Assembly (NCBI GenBank): GCA_003157055.1
Contig: PMIG01000285.1
Coordinates: forward strand, 1-18,766
DNA from: Bacteroidales bacterium
GTDB taxonomy: Bacteria > Bacteroidota > Bacteroidia > Bacteroidales > VadinHA17
Reading direction: 5' to 3'
DNA: 18,766 nt
In this document: piece after piece, positions 1 through 7,968 of the stretch
Numbering within the stretch: position 1 is the stretch's first letter
Layout: each line of letters starts with the position of its first letter
Translations under genes and position numbers: made by a program
Notes under the pieces: model-generated
What the model was told of the DNA's origin: nothing
Seen by the model: the letters and a program-made list of their open reading frames with translations, nothing else
The model's database searches: none

Positions 1-1
1 G

Positions 2-127
2 GGATGGGAACCTGCAGATAATAAAGAACATAAAATTATAAATTGTCCTGTACCCGGATGTCCGATGGCGACACATAGTGAAACTCCTCCGGGATCAGTC
101 AGCTACTTAGAGCTTGTCAAAAAATAG
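2..127 (+). CDS. C-terminal fragment of an unrecognised protein
   Basis: An open frame enters from the left edge and stops at TAG (125-127), leaving 41 residues of a protein C-terminus. The tail contains two closely spaced cysteines (CPVPGC), then MATHSETPPG, and ends in ELVKK. I do not recognise the family. The pair of cysteines could be a disulfide or a metal site, but that cannot be decided from so short a piece. A good intrinsic terminator lies 24 bases after the stop, which supports this being the true 3' end of a gene and the end of its transcript. Confidence 0.6.
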   Translation, partial: GWEPADNKEHKIINCPVPGCPMATHSETPPGSVSYLELVKK

Positions 128-150
128 AACTTATTACTTCAAATAATAAT

Positions 151-178
151 AAGGTGTCCTGCAGAGACACCTTTTTTT
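151..178 (+). terminator. Rho-independent terminator
   Basis: A perfect inverted repeat, AGGTGTC (152-158) with GACACCT (166-172), encloses a 7-base loop and runs directly into a T-run (172-178). It ends the transcript of the partial gene at 2-127 and separates it from the muiA-like operon. Confidence 0.85.
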
Positions 179-194
179 ACGGTCTGATTTTTGA

Positions 195-226
195 TTGAAA
201 AAGTTTATCCGAAAATCTTAACTTTA
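195..226 (+). promoter_or_regulatory. Possible promoter of the muiA-like operon
   Basis: TTG at 195-197 is followed after 21 bases by TAACTTTA (219-226), which matches the Bacteroidota -7 consensus TAnnTTTG at all but the last base. The expected start site would leave a leader of about 20 bases before the ATG at 253. This is a pattern match only. Confidence 0.4.
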
Positions 227-252
227 TGGCTGTTTAATTAAAAACCATTGCA

Positions 253-1860
253 ATGAGAAAAATTATAGTCCTTTTATTAATCTTAATACCATTTAATATG
301 GCTATTTCAGCAGAATCAGTAAAAGATATCAAAGCCACACTTAAGCATGTGACAGTTTATCCCGACCGTGCGCAGATGACTCATGATGCCACAGTTGAAA
401 TACCTGCCGGAAAAACAATACTTAAGCTTGGATCTCTCTCTCCCTACATTGACCAGCAGAGCATCCAGGTAAAGGGGAATGGCGATTTCATGATCGTCTC
501 GGTCAATTACCAGAACAATTACCTCGAGAACCTTGAAGATCTTCCTGTAATAAAGGATATAAGAAACCAGATCGAAGCTCTTCAGCTTAAAGTGGAAGAT
601 GAACAGGCAGCGATCAGCATTCTTAATGAGAAGGAGGCATTTCTTGTAGCTAACCGCGCTGTCCTTGATAAGAAGACAACCCTCACAATAGAACAGCTTA
701 AGAGCGTGATGGACCTTTATACCACCAACATGGAACAGGTAACTACCTCGGTTCTGAAAAAGAACAGGCTGATAAAGGATTATCAGAAACAGATCGATGC
801 GCTTCAGAAACAGATTGCCGATAAAACTGGTAAACAGCAACTCCCTTCCGGCGAGATTTCCGTGACTGTAACAGCTGACAAACCGGTAACAGGGAAACTG
901 GATTTTGCATATGTCGTATCCAACGCCGGCTGGTATCCATCATATGATGTAAGAGTTGACGACATAACGAAGCCTGTAAACATATTTTTCAAAGCCAATG
1001 TATTCCAGAATACCGGCGTTGAATGGAAGGATGTGAAGCTGAGCTTCTCGAATGCCACTCCATGGATTGCCGGAGATGTCCCGGTTCTTTATCCGTGGTT
1101 CATCGATTATTACATACCCATGCCGGTTACTAAGTCGAGAATGCCAATGATGTCAGCAAAAGGCGAGGCTCCCGCAATGGCAGAAGCAGCCACCAACGAT
1201 ATGGCTAAAGAAGCTGAGGCCGCACCTGTGGGAGTTGAAAAGCAGGTAGGCGAGACAACAATCACCTTTGATGTTTCAATCCCATGTTCCCTCGCTTCCG
1301 ACGGGAAAATACAGACGATAGAGGTTCAGCGTTCAACAGTTCCTGCTGAATATAAATATGTGACTGTTCCAAAGATGTCGTCGGTTGCCTACCTTACCGC
1401 AAGCATCACCGACTGGGCAAAGCTGAGCCTGCAGAGCGGTGAAGCCACACTTTATTTTGAAAATACTTTTGTCGGAAAGTCTAATCTCGACGTCAGCCAG
1501 CTTAAAGATACTCTGACTCTCTCTCTTGGAAATGACAATAGTATTCTTGTCAAGAGGGAAAAGCGCCAGGATTTCACAAGTAAAAAGACGTTCGGATCAA
1601 ATAAAACTGAGATCTATTCATTCCTGATAACTGTCAGGAACAATAAACCGGGTGTAATAAAGATAACCCTGAGCGACCAGATTCCTGTCTCATCGAACAG
1701 CGGAATAACAGTAGAGGCAACCGAGCTGACAGGCGGAAAACTTAATTCACAGACAGGTTTTGTAAACTGGGACCTTGAGATAAAACCACAGGAAACCAAA
1801 CAGATAATTCTGACCTACTCAGTCAAGTATCCAAAGGACAAAACAATAATTCTTGAATAA
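253..1860 (+). CDS. MuiA-family protein (DUF4140/DUF4139)
   Basis: The protein has 535 residues and is probably exported. Residues 1-20 form a signal peptide (a hydrophobic run, then an AISA cleavage-like site). Residues about 31-95 match the N-terminal DUF4140 region (VTVYPDRAQ). Residues about 95-195 are Gln/Lys/Glu-rich and likely coiled coil. Residues 200-535 match DUF4139, with the typical AGWYPSYDVR at 225-234. A low-complexity Ala/Glu/Met/Pro stretch (about 297-330) interrupts that domain. The family is annotated as 'mucoidy inhibitor MuiA' after an E. coli plasmid observation; its biochemical role is unknown. It is the first gene of a tight operon (11 bases to the yccF-like ATG, then 3 bases to thiL). 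Domain assignment is confident, function is not. Confidence 0.85.
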   Translation: MRKIIVLLLILIPFNMAISAESVKDIKATLKHVTVYPDRAQMTHDATVEIPAGKTILKLGSLSPYIDQQSIQVKGNGDFMIVSVNYQNNYLENLEDLPVIKDIRNQIEALQLKVEDEQAAISILNEKEAFLVANRAVLDKKTTLTIEQLKSVMDLYTTNMEQVTTSVLKKNRLIKDYQKQIDALQKQIADKTGKQQLPSGEISVTVTADKPVTGKLDFAYVVSNAGWYPSYDVRVDDITKPVNIFFKANVFQNTGVEWKDVKLSFSNATPWIAGDVPVLYPWFIDYYIPMPVTKSRMPMMSAKGEAPAMAEAATNDMAKEAEAAPVGVEKQVGETTITFDVSIPCSLASDGKIQTIEVQRSTVPAEYKYVTVPKMSSVAYLTASITDWAKLSLQSGEATLYFENTFVGKSNLDVSQLKDTLTLSLGNDNSILVKREKRQDFTSKKTFGSNKTEIYSFLITVRNNKPGVIKITLSDQIPVSSNSGITVEATELTGGKLNSQTGFVNWDLEIKPQETKQIILTYSVKYPKDKTIILE

Positions 1861-1871
1861 CCCACAGATTG

Positions 1872-2246
1872 ATGAACTTCCTTGGAAACCTGTGCTGGCT
1901 CATTTTCGGAGGTTTAATTATTGCCATTGAATATTTCATTGGAAGCCTCTTGCTGATGGTCACAATCGTCGGGATCCCTTTTGGAGTGCAGACACTCAAG
2001 ATGGGAGCGCTTGCAATCTGGCCGTTCGGACGTGATACCCGTGTTCATTCAAGGGCCTCAGGCTGCCTTTATATACTGATGAACCTCCTATGGCTTCTCT
2101 GCGGCGGCATATGGATAGCGCTTACCCATGCCTTCTTCGGATTGCTGCTTTGCATTACAATAATAGGGATACCCTTCGGCCTTCAGCATTTTAAGCTGAC
2201 GGCAGTTGCACTGAATCCTTTCGGGAGAGATATAGTAATTACTTGA
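1872..2246 (+). CDS. YccF domain-containing inner-membrane protein
   Basis: A small integral membrane protein of 124 residues from the ATG at 1872; a TTG one codon upstream is a possible alternative start. It is an internal duplication. Each half has a hydrophobic segment beginning CWLIFGG or LWLLCGG, then a second segment ending in GIPFG(V/L)Q, then a loop ending NPFGRD or WPFGRD. This double GIPFG...PFGRD pattern is the signature of the YccF (DUF307) family. The family's function is unknown; in E. coli YccF sits next to an inner-membrane transporter. The gene lies between the muiA-like gene and thiL with almost no intergenic space, so it is co-transcribed. Confidence 0.85.
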   Translation: MNFLGNLCWLIFGGLIIAIEYFIGSLLLMVTIVGIPFGVQTLKMGALAIWPFGRDTRVHSRASGCLYILMNLLWLLCGGIWIALTHAFFGLLLCITIIGIPFGLQHFKLTAVALNPFGRDIVIT

Positions 2247-2249
2247 CAA

Positions 2250-3275
2250 ATGGAATATATTCCCATCAGCAAACTGGGGAAATACGGCCTAATCGATCAT
2301 CTTTCAGCGGGCTTTACTCCGATAAACAAGAGTACTGTAAACGGGATCGGGAACGACGCTTCTGTCATATATTCAGGAGATAAATATACCCTGGTTTCGA
2401 CCGATCTTATGCTTGAAGGGATCCATTTTAACCTTGTATATTTTCCCCTGAAGCACCTCGGCTACAAATCTGTTATAAGGGGAATATCCGACATCTATGC
2501 CATGAACGGCACTCCGGGTCAGATCCTGATCGGGCTCGGGATAAGCTCAAGATTCTCGTCAGATCAGGTCGATGAGATATATGGAGGAATTAATCTTGCC
2601 TGCAATAAATATGGAGTTGATCTCGCAGGCGGAGACATAACAAGTTCGCTTACCGGACTTACGATAAGCGTCACTGCGGTCGGATATGCCGAAAAGGATA
2701 GTCTTGTAAGAAGGGATGGCGCCAGACCTAACGACCTTATTTGCATAACCGGCGATTTAGGAGCTTCCTACATGGGACTTCAGCTGCTTGAAAGGGAACG
2801 ACTGATCTTTGAAAAGAACAAGGGCATCCAGCCTGATCTCGCAGGCAATGATTATGTAATAGGACGGCAGCTGAAACCTGAATTTCCCGCCGCTGTGCTC
2901 TCAGATCTGAAAGAAGCAGGTATACATCCCGGATCAATGATTGATGTAACAGATGGACTTGCTTCGGACCTCATGCAGATTTGCAAGGCTTCAGGTACCG
3001 GCTGCAGGATATTCAACAAACAGATCCCGATTGACTATGAAACCTCACGGCTGGCTGAGGAATTTAATATTGATCCCCTGATCCCTGCCATGAACGGAGG
3101 TGATGACTTTGAGTTGCTCTTCACTGTTCCGATTGAAATGTACGAAAAAGTGAAAGAGATAGCTTCTGTGAAGATAATCGGTCATATTACTGAAAAAGGT
3201 TCCGGCAACTACCTTGTAGGAGATGAAGGAACTGAGGTTGAGATAATGGCCCAGGGCTGGAGCCGGGAAAAATAA
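2250..3275 (+). CDS. thiL: Thiamine-monophosphate kinase ThiL
   Basis: A cytosolic enzyme of 341 residues that phosphorylates thiamine monophosphate to thiamine diphosphate using ATP and Mg2+, the last step of cofactor synthesis. It belongs to the PurM/SelD ATP-binding superfamily. Visible motifs are GIGNDASV (32-39), STDLMLEGIHF (50-60, metal-binding Asp and substrate region), SDIYAMNG (80-87), GGD (127-129), TGDLG (168-172), IDVTDGLASDL (231-241) and NGGDDFELLFT (282-292). Length is normal for the family and no key motif is missing. It starts 3 bases after the yccF-like stop, so it is the last gene of that operon; no other thiamine gene is in the window. Transcription ends at the shared hairpin after its stop. 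Confidence 0.93.
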   Translation: MEYIPISKLGKYGLIDHLSAGFTPINKSTVNGIGNDASVIYSGDKYTLVSTDLMLEGIHFNLVYFPLKHLGYKSVIRGISDIYAMNGTPGQILIGLGISSRFSSDQVDEIYGGINLACNKYGVDLAGGDITSSLTGLTISVTAVGYAEKDSLVRRDGARPNDLICITGDLGASYMGLQLLERERLIFEKNKGIQPDLAGNDYVIGRQLKPEFPAAVLSDLKEAGIHPGSMIDVTDGLASDLMQICKASGTGCRIFNKQIPIDYETSRLAEEFNIDPLIPAMNGGDDFELLFTVPIEMYEKVKEIASVKIIGHITEKGSGNYLVGDEGTEVEIMAQGWSREK

Positions 3276-3276
3276 A

Positions 3277-3300
3277 AAAGGGACCTATCTGGGTCCTTTT
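3277..3300. terminator. Bidirectional terminator shared by thiL and lpxA
   Basis: The arms GGGACC (3280-3285) and GGTCCT (3292-3297), extended by A-runs on the left and T-runs on the right, form a hairpin of about 9 bp with one G-U pair. Read rightward it ends in TTTT just after thiL; read leftward it ends in a run of T. The lpxA stop codon (TAG, reverse complement of 3285-3287) and its last sense codons lie inside the hairpin, so one element serves both converging operons. Confidence 0.8.
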
Positions 3301-4061
3301 ATTACGCCTCTTTGTGAATTCCTGATGAAATCAATTATATAATCCCTTTCAGGAGTTGGTTCGAATTCTTTTTCAATCTTTTCCAGTGCCTGTGTAAAAT
3401 TAAGCTTGCTCTGGTAAATAACCCTGTAAATATTATGTATCTCGTCAATTTTCTCTTTGACGAATCCTCTTCTTGCAAGACCCACCGTATTGAGTCCCAT
3501 ATAACACAAGGGATCCCTGTCTGCGAGAATATATGGCGGAACATCGATTCGTATTTTACAGCCTCCGCCTATAAAAGCATGCGCGCCGATTCTTGCGAAC
3601 TGGTGGACAAGCGTTCCTGCAGAGATTATAGCCCAGTCGTGAACCTTAACTTCTCCTGCCAGTCCGGTCGAGTTTCCCATAATGCAGTTGTTCCCTAATG
3701 CACAATCGTGCCCTATGTGCGAGTATGCCATCAGGAGACAGTTCTCTCCAACGATTGTCTTTCCAACGGCAGCTGTACCCCTGTTCACCGTAGATCCCTC
3801 TCTGACAGTTGTCCTGTCGCCTAATTCAGCAGTGGTTTCCTCGCCTTTGAATTTAAGATCCTGTGGAATTCCTGAAACAACTGCCGAAGGAAATATCCTG
3901 CAGTTTTTCCCGATCCTTGCACCATCCATAACGGTTGCATTGGGGCCGATCCATGTTCCATCTCCTATGGTTACATTGCCCGCAATATAAGCGAATGGTT
4001 CAACTGTTACATTTTCGCCTAGTTTTGCATCCGGATGAATAAACGCTGATTTTGAGATCAT
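3285..4061 (-). CDS. lpxA: UDP-N-acetylglucosamine acyltransferase LpxA
   Basis: A protein of 258 residues catalysing the first step of lipid A synthesis, transfer of a 3-hydroxyacyl chain from ACP to the 3-OH of UDP-GlcNAc, in the cytosol. Residues 5-190 are hexapeptide repeats forming a left-handed beta helix (many IG-D/E-xxx turns). The catalytic histidine is H118 in AYSHIGHDC, aligned with H125 of E. coli. VHQF (152-155), DVPPY and the NTVGLARRGF segment before the C-terminal helices are also family features. The helical C-terminal region (about 195-258) is complete. It starts 5 bases after the lpxC-fabZ stop, so it is the last gene of the lipid A operon. E. coli H144 (LAGHVSV) corresponds to Glu137 here. 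Confidence 0.93.
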   Translation of the reverse strand: MISKSAFIHPDAKLGENVTVEPFAYIAGNVTIGDGTWIGPNATVMDGARIGKNCRIFPSAVVSGIPQDLKFKGEETTAELGDRTTVREGSTVNRGTAAVGKTIVGENCLLMAYSHIGHDCALGNNCIMGNSTGLAGEVKVHDWAIISAGTLVHQFARIGAHAFIGGGCKIRIDVPPYILADRDPLCYMGLNTVGLARRGFVKEKIDEIHNIYRVIYQSKLNFTQALEKIEKEFEPTPERDYIIDFIRNSQRGVIKGPR

Positions 4062-4066
4062 TGCAA

Positions 4067-5461
4067 CTATTTATTTTTAATTACCTGGGCAGTCATTTCT
4101 CCTTCCACAACCAGGGTATTGCCGACAAAAGCTTGTCCATACATTGCCACTATTCCTCTTCTCATGGGTTCAATCAATTCCATCTTTAGAATTACCGAAT
4201 CGCCGGGAACAACTTTATGCTTGAATTTAAGCTTATCTATTTTCAGGAAATAAGTTGAATATTTTTCAGGATCTTTAACACCGCTCAGAACCAGTAGCCC
4301 GCCGCACTGTGCCAGGGCCTCAACGAGCAGAACGCCAGGCATTACAGGTTCGTCAGGAAAATGGCCTTGAAAGAATGGCTCATTGATTGTGACATTTTTA
4401 ATCCCGACAACAGTGGTTTCATCAAGGTAAATAAGCTTATCGACCATCAGGAAAGGAAACCTGTGAGGAAGCCGCTTTTTTATATCTTCCACGGTAAAAA
4501 CAGGCGGCTGTGAAGGATCATAGATGGGGATGCTTCGTTTTGAAGAGGCCTTTTTCATCTCCTGCCTCATAAGCTTTGCAAGCCTTGTATTTGCGTAATG
4601 GCCAGGACGGGTAGCAACAACTTTCCCCTTTATAGGATGGCCGACGAGTGCAAGGTCACCCATGATATCGAGAAGCTTGTGCCTTGCTGGTTCGTTGGGA
4701 TAAATTAATTCGGTATTATTGAGCACACCTGCAGTATGAGTGCTTATTCCTGGTCTGTTGAAAAGCTTGGCAATACGGTCTATTTCTGACTGATCAACTT
4801 CCTTATCGAGGATCACGATAGCATTGTCAAGATCACCTCCTTTGATCAGCCCCATCTTAAAAAGGGGTTCAAGCTCGTGAAAGAAGACGAATGTACGGCT
4901 TCTGCAAATTTCTTCCTCGAAATCATCAATCGAGTCGAGAATTGCATATTGATTTCCAAGTATTTTTGAATTATAGTCGATAAGAACGTTAATGCTCAGG
5001 TGGTCGTCGGGGTAGACGATCAGATCGACGCCGTGCTCTTCGTCGGAGAATACGATTTTCTGCTTAACGACAAAATAGTTGCGGTCTTCCTTAAGATCGA
5101 CGATTCCTGCTTCCTTGATTGCCTTGACAAAAGCCCATGCAGATCCACCCATTATAGGTGCCTCCTGGGCATTCATTTCTATCAGCGCATTATCGACGCG
5201 AAGACCATGAAGGGCTGCAAGCGCATGTTCAATAGTCGACACTGAAGCATTATTCTGAACAAGGGTTGTTCCCCTTGAAGTATCAGTGACGTTTTCAGCC
5301 AGTGCATCGATGACGGGTTTGCCAGGAAGGTCGACCCGGCAGAATTTATATCCGTGGTTTGCCGGTGCCGGCTTGAAGGTGATAGTAACATTGACCCCGG
5401 TATGCAATCCCTTTCCATTCAGACTTATCTCCCTGGCCAGTGTCCTCTGTTTTTCGCTCAT
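4067..5461 (-). CDS. lpxC/fabZ: Bifunctional LpxC deacetylase / FabZ hydroxyacyl-ACP dehydratase
   Basis: A fusion protein of 464 residues. The LpxC part (about 1-310) is the zinc deacetylase that commits UDP-acyl-GlcNAc to lipid A. E78 and H79 (STIEHAL), H261 and D265 (ARHKLLDIMGD) and H275 (VGHP) match its catalytic and zinc residues. The FabZ part (about 322-464) dehydrates 3-hydroxyacyl-ACP in fatty-acid elongation; LPHRFPFLMVD (331-341), QGHFPDEPVMPG (365-376, catalytic H367) and LVEALAQ (379-385, catalytic E381) are intact. FabZ competes with LpxA for 3-hydroxyacyl-ACP, so the fusion fixes the ratio of LpxC to FabZ. This fusion is known in Bacteroidota and Chlorobi. The ATG follows a 119-base gap after lpxD that may hold an internal promoter. 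Confidence 0.95.
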   Translation of the reverse strand: MSEKQRTLAREISLNGKGLHTGVNVTITFKPAPANHGYKFCRVDLPGKPVIDALAENVTDTSRGTTLVQNNASVSTIEHALAALHGLRVDNALIEMNAQEAPIMGGSAWAFVKAIKEAGIVDLKEDRNYFVVKQKIVFSDEEHGVDLIVYPDDHLSINVLIDYNSKILGNQYAILDSIDDFEEEICRSRTFVFFHELEPLFKMGLIKGGDLDNAIVILDKEVDQSEIDRIAKLFNRPGISTHTAGVLNNTELIYPNEPARHKLLDIMGDLALVGHPIKGKVVATRPGHYANTRLAKLMRQEMKKASSKRSIPIYDPSQPPVFTVEDIKKRLPHRFPFLMVDKLIYLDETTVVGIKNVTINEPFFQGHFPDEPVMPGVLLVEALAQCGGLLVLSGVKDPEKYSTYFLKIDKLKFKHKVVPGDSVILKMELIEPMRRGIVAMYGQAFVGNTLVVEGEMTAQVIKNK

Positions 5462-5500
5462 CAGTTAAAATGTTTGATAGAATTTTGGGTACAAAAAAAA

Positions 5501-5508
5501 CAAAAATA
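5501..5508 (-). promoter_or_regulatory. Possible internal promoter -7 box before lpxC-fabZ
   Basis: Read on the minus strand, 5508-5501 is TATTTTTG, an exact match to the Bacteroidota -7 consensus TAnnTTTG, about 40 bases before the lpxC-fabZ ATG in the only sizeable gap of the lipid A operon. No good -33 TTTG is seen at the usual spacing, so support is partial. Confidence 0.35.
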
Positions 5509-5580
5509 ATCCGAACAAGCTAAAAAAACAGCTTTTAAGTCTATTAATACCAACCTCTTTAGCCTGAACCTTATTCTATT

Positions 5581-6618
5581 CTACTGTTTTTTAAAGGATT
5601 CTATTTCCTTTTCCAGCGCATCGACTTTTATCTTCAGCTCCGGCAATTTCTTGAATACTATAGAGCACCTTAGAAAATCCCTATGGTCGAAGGCAGGATA
5701 TCCAAGTAAAATCGAATTCTCTTTCTTGACATCGCTTGGGATGCCTGACTGGGCTCCGATTTTAGTTCCGTCGGCTATCTTAATGTGACCAGCTATGCCA
5801 ACCTGACCACCGAACATGCAGTTCTTACCAACTTTCGTGGAACCTGATATTCCGGTTTGCGCTGCCATAACCGTATTTTCTCCTATTTCGACATTATGGG
5901 CTATCTGGATCAGGTTATCGAGCTTCACCCCCCTGCGGATTATGGTCGATCCCATCGTGGCCCTATCGATAGTGACATTAGCGCCTATCTCTACATGATC
6001 TTCAATAACAACATTACCAATTTGAGGTATTTTCATAAATTCATTTTCAGACTGAGGAGCGAAGCCAAACCCGTCGCTTCCGATCACACTCCCGGCATGA
6101 ATAATAACTCCTTCGCCAAGAATACACTCATGATATATCTTTACACCCGGATTCAGTGTGGAGCCGTTTCCCACTTTTGAATTGTCGCCGATATAAACAT
6201 GAGGATAAACAGAACAGTTGTCTCCTAAAACACAATTCTCGCCTATATATGCGTATGCTCCTATATATGCGCCCTCTCCAATTTTTGCAGAAGGCTCAAT
6301 AATAGCGGTAGGATGAATCCCTTTCTTCCTGGGTTTTGACTGTTCGACAAGCTGGAGAAGGGAGGCAAATGCATCATAGGCATTTTCAACTTTGATAAGT
6401 GTGGCTTCCACTTTTGATGTAGGAACAAAGCTTTTGTTCACCAGCACAACAGATGACTTTGTCGAATAGATGTAATGTTCATATTTGGGGTTGGCAAGAA
6501 ATGAAAGTGCGCCCTCACGTCCTTCCTCAATTTTCGCTATGGTATTGACGACCTTGCCGGGATCGCCTTCGACTTCGCCTTTCAGGAAGCCGGCTATTGC
6601 TGCTGCTGTAAATTCCAT
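5581..6618 (-). CDS. lpxD: UDP-3-O-acyl-glucosamine N-acyltransferase LpxD
   Basis: A protein of 345 residues that adds the second 3-hydroxyacyl chain, at the 2-amino group of UDP-3-O-acyl-glucosamine, after LpxC has acted. Residues 1-95 are the N-terminal uridine-binding domain (typical [11 protein letters not shown] at 36-46). Residues about 100-300 are hexapeptide repeats, with the catalytic H241 in [12 protein letters not shown] and the SDGFGFAP loop at 181-188. Residues 318-345 are a charged C-terminal helix that likely extends the trimer. It starts 16 bases after the HD-domain gene and precedes lpxC-fabZ; its product acts after LpxC, so gene order is not pathway order. Confidence 0.95.
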   Translation of the reverse strand: MEFTAAAIAGFLKGEVEGDPGKVVNTIAKIEEGREGALSFLANPKYEHYIYSTKSSVVLVNKSFVPTSKVEATLIKVENAYDAFASLLQLVEQSKPRKKGIHPTAIIEPSAKIGEGAYIGAYAYIGENCVLGDNCSVYPHVYIGDNSKVGNGSTLNPGVKIYHECILGEGVIIHAGSVIGSDGFGFAPQSENEFMKIPQIGNVVIEDHVEIGANVTIDRATMGSTIIRRGVKLDNLIQIAHNVEIGENTVMAAQTGISGSTKVGKNCMFGGQVGIAGHIKIADGTKIGAQSGIPSDVKKENSILLGYPAFDHRDFLRCSIVFKKLPELKIKVDALEKEIESFKKQ

Positions 6619-6634
6619 AATCTTTGTTTTTTAA

Positions 6635-7888
6635 TTATCTGCATTCTTTGGGATAGCAAAGAAAATATTTTGTGATCCTCTCTGAGAGGAACCTGTGATC
6701 GAACATATCGGAAACATCTGAGATCTCCGCTGTTTCGCCCGATTTAAGAAGGATCCTGACCTCAGGTGCATCAGGAGTGTATGCCAGGTTTGACACCATA
6801 TCGGTGAAAACAAAATAATCGGTCTCTTCCCGGCAGATATCAAGTTTCTCTTTTACAATGCCTTTCAATTTCCTTACCCTCTCTCCTGGAAACGGTTCAT
6901 TCTGCAACTCTATTGCCAGCAGGTCTCTATTTGATAATCTTGAGGAGAGATTGGCGAGGATTTTATCCTGATGATCGGCCCAGTATTTTATTGATACCAT
7001 AACATCTGAATCGTCCAGCCTGGTAAAATTTGAAGCAATCAGGCCTGGGGTGAATTTCCCATCCCTGAACAGGTCATCCGGACCAAATTTATTGTATAGG
7101 AAGAACCTTAAAGCAGGAGTTGCGTATATATCTGTTCCCTCCGAAGCGATCTCCCTGGCTCTTTTAAGTATCAGCACCAGCAGGCTTTCGGCCGAAAGAA
7201 CGGTTTTATGCATATAAACCTGCCAGTACATAAGTCTCCGGGCAATAAGGAATTTCTCGACCGAATAGATCCCTTTTTCATCGATCACAAGGGAGTCATC
7301 GACAACATTCAGCATCCTGATAATCCGGTCAGAACCCACCGATCCCTCTATTACGCCGGTAAAGAAACTGTCGCGGCGAAGGTAATCGAGCCTGTCCATA
7401 TCCATCTGACCTGCAATGAGCTCATGCAGAAAGTTACGCTTATAGGTGCCTTTGAATATCTCAATTGCCAGTGAAAGTCTGCCTTTGAAATGCTCATTCA
7501 GCTTTCTCATGAGAAGAAGTGAAAGGTCCTCATGCGAGATTCCGCTGACAATTGAATTCTCGAGAGCATGTGAAAAGGGACCGTGCCCGGTATCATGCAG
7601 AAGAATTGCGCAAAAAACTGCCTCTTCTTCCTCATCAGATATCTTCACCCCTTTCCCTATAAGGGTCCTGATTGCCATATCCATTAGGTGAAGGGAGCCT
7701 AGGCTGTGCTGAAAACGAGTGTGGGTTGCCCCCGGGTAGACAAAGCTCGTAAGGCCAAGCTGCCTGATATTCCTGAGCCTCTGAAACCAGGGATGTTCAA
7801 TGAGGTCAAAGATAAAATCGCCCGGGATACTGATGAAGCCGTAAACTGGATCGTTAATGATCTTTCGTTTATTTGTCAGATAAGCCAC
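6635..7888 (-). CDS. HD-domain phosphohydrolase
   Basis: A cytosolic protein of 417 residues of the HD superfamily, in the dGTPase-like group often annotated simply as 'HD domain-containing protein'. Metal-binding residues are visible: H61 in THTRFQHSLG, the HD pair H98-D99 in LLHDTGHGPFSHALE, and an Asp in the MDMDRLDYLRRDS segment (162-174). The C-terminal part (about 190-417) has no motif I can assign. The substrate is unknown; relatives hydrolyse nucleotides or phosphate monoesters. The start is GTG at 7888: an in-frame TAA lies five codons upstream with no ATG between, and AGGAAA precedes the GTG. It is the first gene of the lipid A operon, an arrangement that recurs in Bacteroidota. Confidence 0.85.
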   Translation of the reverse strand: MAYLTNKRKIINDPVYGFISIPGDFIFDLIEHPWFQRLRNIRQLGLTSFVYPGATHTRFQHSLGSLHLMDMAIRTLIGKGVKISDEEEEAVFCAILLHDTGHGPFSHALENSIVSGISHEDLSLLLMRKLNEHFKGRLSLAIEIFKGTYKRNFLHELIAGQMDMDRLDYLRRDSFFTGVIEGSVGSDRIIRMLNVVDDSLVIDEKGIYSVEKFLIARRLMYWQVYMHKTVLSAESLLVLILKRAREIASEGTDIYATPALRFFLYNKFGPDDLFRDGKFTPGLIASNFTRLDDSDVMVSIKYWADHQDKILANLSSRLSNRDLLAIELQNEPFPGERVRKLKGIVKEKLDICREETDYFVFTDMVSNLAYTPDAPEVRILLKSGETAEISDVSDMFDHRFLSERITKYFLCYPKECR

Positions 7889-7906
7889 TTTCCTGAATTT
7901 GATTTA

Positions 7907-7914
7907 CAAAAATA
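7907..7914 (-). promoter_or_regulatory. Possible promoter -7 box of the HD-lpxD-lpxC-lpxA operon
   Basis: On the minus strand, 7914-7907 is TATTTTTG, an exact TAnnTTTG match, 18 bases before the GTG start of the HD gene in the 80-base divergent intergenic region. The implied leader would be only about 12 bases. No clear -33 box is seen. Confidence 0.35.
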
Positions 7915-7968
7915 TGAATTAGTTTTACAATGTGATGAACGATTGATTTTTCGAGATACTAAATTTTA

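Noticed and set aside
128..252. A thiamine pyrophosphate riboswitch ahead of the operon containing thiL
   Set aside because: The leader after the terminator is about 75 bases, too short for the conserved TPP aptamer, and shows none of its landmarks.
5521..5540. A terminator between lpxD and lpxC-fabZ (short AAGCT/AGCTT stem)
   Set aside because: The stem has only five weak pairs and the T-run lies in the loop rather than after the stem.
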